Shown one piece after another: positions 61,663 through 64,000 of a stretch of DNA of 64,000 nucleotides. How positions within the stretch are numbered: position 1 is the first letter of the stretch; each line of letters starts with the position of its first letter. The notes under the pieces were generated by a model. That model did not search any database and was not told where the DNA came from. It saw nothing but the letters and a program-made list of their open reading frames with translations. A program made the position numbers and the translations under genes. Source of the DNA: Flavobacteriales bacterium (GTDB lineage: Bacteria; Bacteroidota; Bacteroidia; Flavobacteriales_F; PHOS-HE28); the NCBI GenBank assembly GCA_016721005.1, contig JADKJM010000019.1, forward strand, positions 1 to 64,000, given 5' to 3'.

Positions 61663-64000
61663 CTATTTGATCAACGTCACGCTCCCGATGAACTCCAACT
61701 TGTCTGCCTGATAACGTGGGAGTGCCTCAAGTCGCCATACATAAACGCCTTGCTGTAAGATGTCCCCGCTGTTGTTGGCGCGGCCATCCCACCCTTCCGT
61801 GGGGTCCTCGGAACTGAAGATGAGGCCACCCCACCGGTCGAACACTTGGAACACGTGTTCAGCTGGGATGATATCCAGCAGGTGAGGGAGGAACTTATCA
61901 TTGATCCCGTCGCCGTCCGGGGTGAAGGCATTCTCCACGAAGATGGATGGAACTATGATCTCGACGGTCCGGCAGAGCGTGTCGGCACAACCGTACCGAT
62001 CGTACACGTCCAAACAGATCAAGTGCTCGCTGCCCAAGGTGGCATTGAACCAGTGGTTGGCTTGCTGGCCCGTGGTGTAGGGGACACCGTCGATGGACCA
62101 GCCGTAGTACACCGGATGATCATCCTCGGCGGTAAAGAAGATCGTGCTGTTCCCCGGTGTTCCCGGATCGGGCGACATTCGGAACGTGGCGACCGGCGCA
62201 GGGTCCACGAGAACAACGTTGTACCGCAGGAGTTCATCGGTGCATCCTGCTGGAGTGGTCACCTTCAGGCGAACGTGGTAGCTCCCCGGATCCTGATAGA
62301 TGTGGGTCACATCCACACAACCCGCTCCGAATTGTCCATCGCCGAAGTTCCAAAGGCAAGGATCACCGACATCCTCCACGGGAGTGGTGTTCGTGAAGCG
62401 TACTTGGAGTGGATGACAACCGGAATCCGGATCAGCAACAAACGCGATCCGCGGTAATGGATTGATGAGGGCCGCCACCAATGCGGTGTCGATCAGATGC
62501 GCGCAAGTAGCCGTGCCTAGCACGATGTACGCGTAGTTCCCGGACAGTTCGGTGTGGGGGATCAGCGTTCCGGGATTCGATGCGTGGGTGGGGTCCTCCC
62601 AATAACCATCAGCGTCAGGACCACCGCCCAGCAACGGGAAGAGCGTCACGGAACCATCGTTCGCGCACTTGGTGATGGTGCCGTCATCCCCAGCCCATGG
62701 AGCCGGGTCCATTGCAACGGTGAGCGTCGTGCTATGGTCGAGACAGGGCAGTGCGCTGGTCACTGTGTAGGTGAAGATCCCTTGAGGGTCGATCGATGCC
62801 AACCAGGATCCGCCCCACTGTGTGCCATTGGGTGCGGTCCATATGCCGCCGGGTGTCGGGCTCCCATTCAATGAGGCCAGCATGTTCAATGGGGTGGCAT
62901 CCTCGCAAAGCGTCATGGCATTAGGCAGGCCTGCGTCCACATATTGGTTCACGGTAATGGCAACCACAGCGGTGTCATTCGGGCAGGGAGCTGCACCGGT
63001 CACCACATAAGTGTAGTTCCCGGTTCCGTCCATGGTAGGATCGAGCGTGCCGCTGAAAGCCTGACCGACCGCCGAGGTCCATACTCCAGTGGCTTGCGGC
63101 GCCCCACCCAACAACCCGAAAAGATCAACAGGAACACCATCACTGCAATAGACACCGGCGACATTATTCCCCGCCCATGCATGAGCGACCTCCGTGATCG
63201 TGGCCGTTCCGAGCGAAGCACAGTTGCCGCCGAGAAGCACGGCATACAAGTAATCACCGGGAGCATCCGTGGAGGGGTTGTAGGTGCTGCTATGCGCTGC
63301 ACCGGACGGGTCGGTCCAGTTCCCCCCTGCCGCTGCCGCAGGACCAAGCACGTCAGCCAGAAGGTCCACTGCCGGACCGTTATCGCAGACCGTCAAGGAC
63401 CCCGGTGGTATCGCGCCACCTTGGATCACATGGATGACCACGTTCAGGCTCGAAGAGAGATTCGGTGTCCCGTCGTCAGTTCCGGTGAAACTCACGGTGT
63501 GGTAGCCGATATCCGCTGGCAATGGCGTAAAGTCCACTGTGATGTCCGCTGTCAGTCCGGGTGTGTTGGAGGTCACGTTCCAATTGCTCAAGGTCGGAGC
63601 AGAGGTGGTGGCCGTGGTGATCTGCGCGGGTTCAGGTGAAAGGAAGGTGACGCTCAATGTGGCCAGTTCACCCACGCACAAGGTCATGCTGTCGCACACG
63701 CTTTGGCTGGTGATCACCGGCGGCACGTTGGCCTGGGTCTGGTTCGTGGTGAAGCTGAGGTATTTGTAATCCAGCCAGCTCACACCATCGGCGATCCCGA
63801 ATGGACCATCGTAGTCCACGCCTGCATGGTCGAAGCGACCGAATTGCATGTAGTTCACACCATCACCCTTGTTCGCACCAACGGTCGCGGGCGTACCACC
63901 GAAGCCACCTACACCGCCAGATGCCGCGCCCGTGGTCCATTGCATGTCCTGGTAGCAGAACGAAACGTTGGCACCATTCGGCACCACCGGATCCACACCG
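61663..64000 (-). CDS. Large T9SS type B surface protein (N-terminus outside window)
   Basis: At least 778 residues; the frame is open to the end of the window, so the start is beyond 64000. The visible N-terminal part is NIDO-like (VSFCYQDMQWTTGAASGGVG, FGRFDHAGVDYDGPFG) and matches the gene at 57173 closely. Repeats of a different type follow, each with a Cys near DLLADVLGP- or LFGLLGG-like turns and a WTxPxG motif, then PKD modules (CLWNFGDGQFGAGCVDVTHI) and a type B C-terminal domain (VENAFTPDGDGINDKFLPHL, FQVFDRWGGLIFSSED, ending IGSVTLIK). It is predicted to be secreted and surface-attached. It lies upstream of the sigma operon on the same strand. Confidence 0.86.
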   Translation of the reverse strand, partial: GVDPVVPNGANVSFCYQDMQWTTGAASGGVGGFGGTPATVGANKGDGVNYMQFGRFDHAGVDYDGPFGIADGVSWLDYKYLSFTTNQTQANVPPVITSQSVCDSMTLCVGELATLSVTFLSPEPAQITTATTSAPTLSNWNVTSNTPGLTADITVDFTPLPADIGYHTVSFTGTDDGTPNLSSSLNVVIHVIQGGAIPPGSLTVCDNGPAVDLLADVLGPAAAAGGNWTDPSGAAHSSTYNPSTDAPGDYLYAVLLGGNCASLGTATITEVAHAWAGNNVAGVYCSDGVPVDLFGLLGGAPQATGVWTSAVGQAFSGTLDPTMDGTGNYTYVVTGAAPCPNDTAVVAITVNQYVDAGLPNAMTLCEDATPLNMLASLNGSPTPGGIWTAPNGTQWGGSWLASIDPQGIFTYTVTSALPCLDHSTTLTVAMDPAPWAGDDGTITKCANDGSVTLFPLLGGGPDADGYWEDPTHASNPGTLIPHTELSGNYAYIVLGTATCAHLIDTALVAALINPLPRIAFVADPDSGCHPLQVRFTNTTPVEDVGDPCLWNFGDGQFGAGCVDVTHIYQDPGSYHVRLKVTTPAGCTDELLRYNVVLVDPAPVATFRMSPDPGTPGNSTIFFTAEDDHPVYYGWSIDGVPYTTGQQANHWFNATLGSEHLICLDVYDRYGCADTLCRTVEIIVPSIFVENAFTPDGDGINDKFLPHLLDIIPAEHVFQVFDRWGGLIFSSEDPTEGWDGRANNSGDILQQGVYVWRLEALPRYQADKLEFIGSVTLIK

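Noticed and set aside
1..64000. CRISPR arrays, integrase genes, rRNA genes or phage modules
   Set aside because: No regularly spaced direct repeats and no cas, integrase, capsid or rRNA sequence were found on reading the window.

Overview
The window is GC-rich DNA (roughly 58-60% by eye) from a member of the Bacteroidota, most likely Flavobacteriales-related. The evidence is seven type IX secretion (T9SS) type B C-terminal domains and one type A domain, a carboxypeptidase-like TonB-dependent receptor, the order purH-mreBCD-mrdA-rodA, and -7 promoter boxes that are variants of the Bacteroidota TAnnTTTG element. It reads as an environmental or metagenome-type assembly: at least five housekeeping or intact-looking genes carry isolated one- or two-base indels, and 44.75-44.83 kb is a G/C-only homopolymer tract that looks artefactual.

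Layout. 1-2.2 kb: end of a secreted protein, a DedA/YqaA-like membrane protein and an outer-membrane beta-barrel. 2.3-9.5 kb: purH and the rod-shape/elongasome operon, closed by a bidirectional terminator. 9.5-16.1 kb (minus strand): coaX, a FadL-like outer-membrane protein, lptC, a small membrane protein, a CBS/CorC-type protein and the periplasmic chaperone ppiD. 16.1-19.4 kb: tRNA-Phe, an HD hydrolase, a histidine kinase and gpmI. 19.4-24.3 kb: two tandem choice-of-anchor-L type B surface proteins. 24.4-34.6 kb: M20 peptidase, rbfA-methyltransferase-permease, dusB, a dinD gene beside tRNA-Ser, asparaginase-tatD, glycosyltransferase family 9 and a thioesterase. 34.6-42.5 kb: small conserved genes, then a minus-strand run TonB receptor - membrane protein - kdsB - SPOR protein. 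42.6-48.3 kb: dprA, a damaged stretch, a broken VapBC-like pair, pdxA and a leucyl aminopeptidase. 48.5-51.7 kb: a large type B protein coupled to ribE. 51.7-64 kb (minus strand): a type A secreted M1 peptidase, metF, two large type B surface proteins, an ECF sigma factor with an overlapping partner gene, and another large type B protein running off the window.

Working together: mreB/C/D, PBP2 and RodA form the elongasome; lptC and kdsB serve lipopolysaccharide export and synthesis; ppiD supports outer-membrane protein folding for the many barrels and T9SS cargo. No T9SS machinery gene is in the window, only substrates.

Most notable observations: (1) the ECF sigma factor overlaps a single-TM protein with a doubled N-terminal cytoplasmic motif and a T9SS type B-like C-terminal domain, suggesting an anti-sigma factor that could sense secretion or surface status; (2) a TAnnTT(C/T/G)G box recurs about twenty times, in twelve cases only 4-9 bases before the start codon, which points to leaderless transcripts as a normal mode in this organism.
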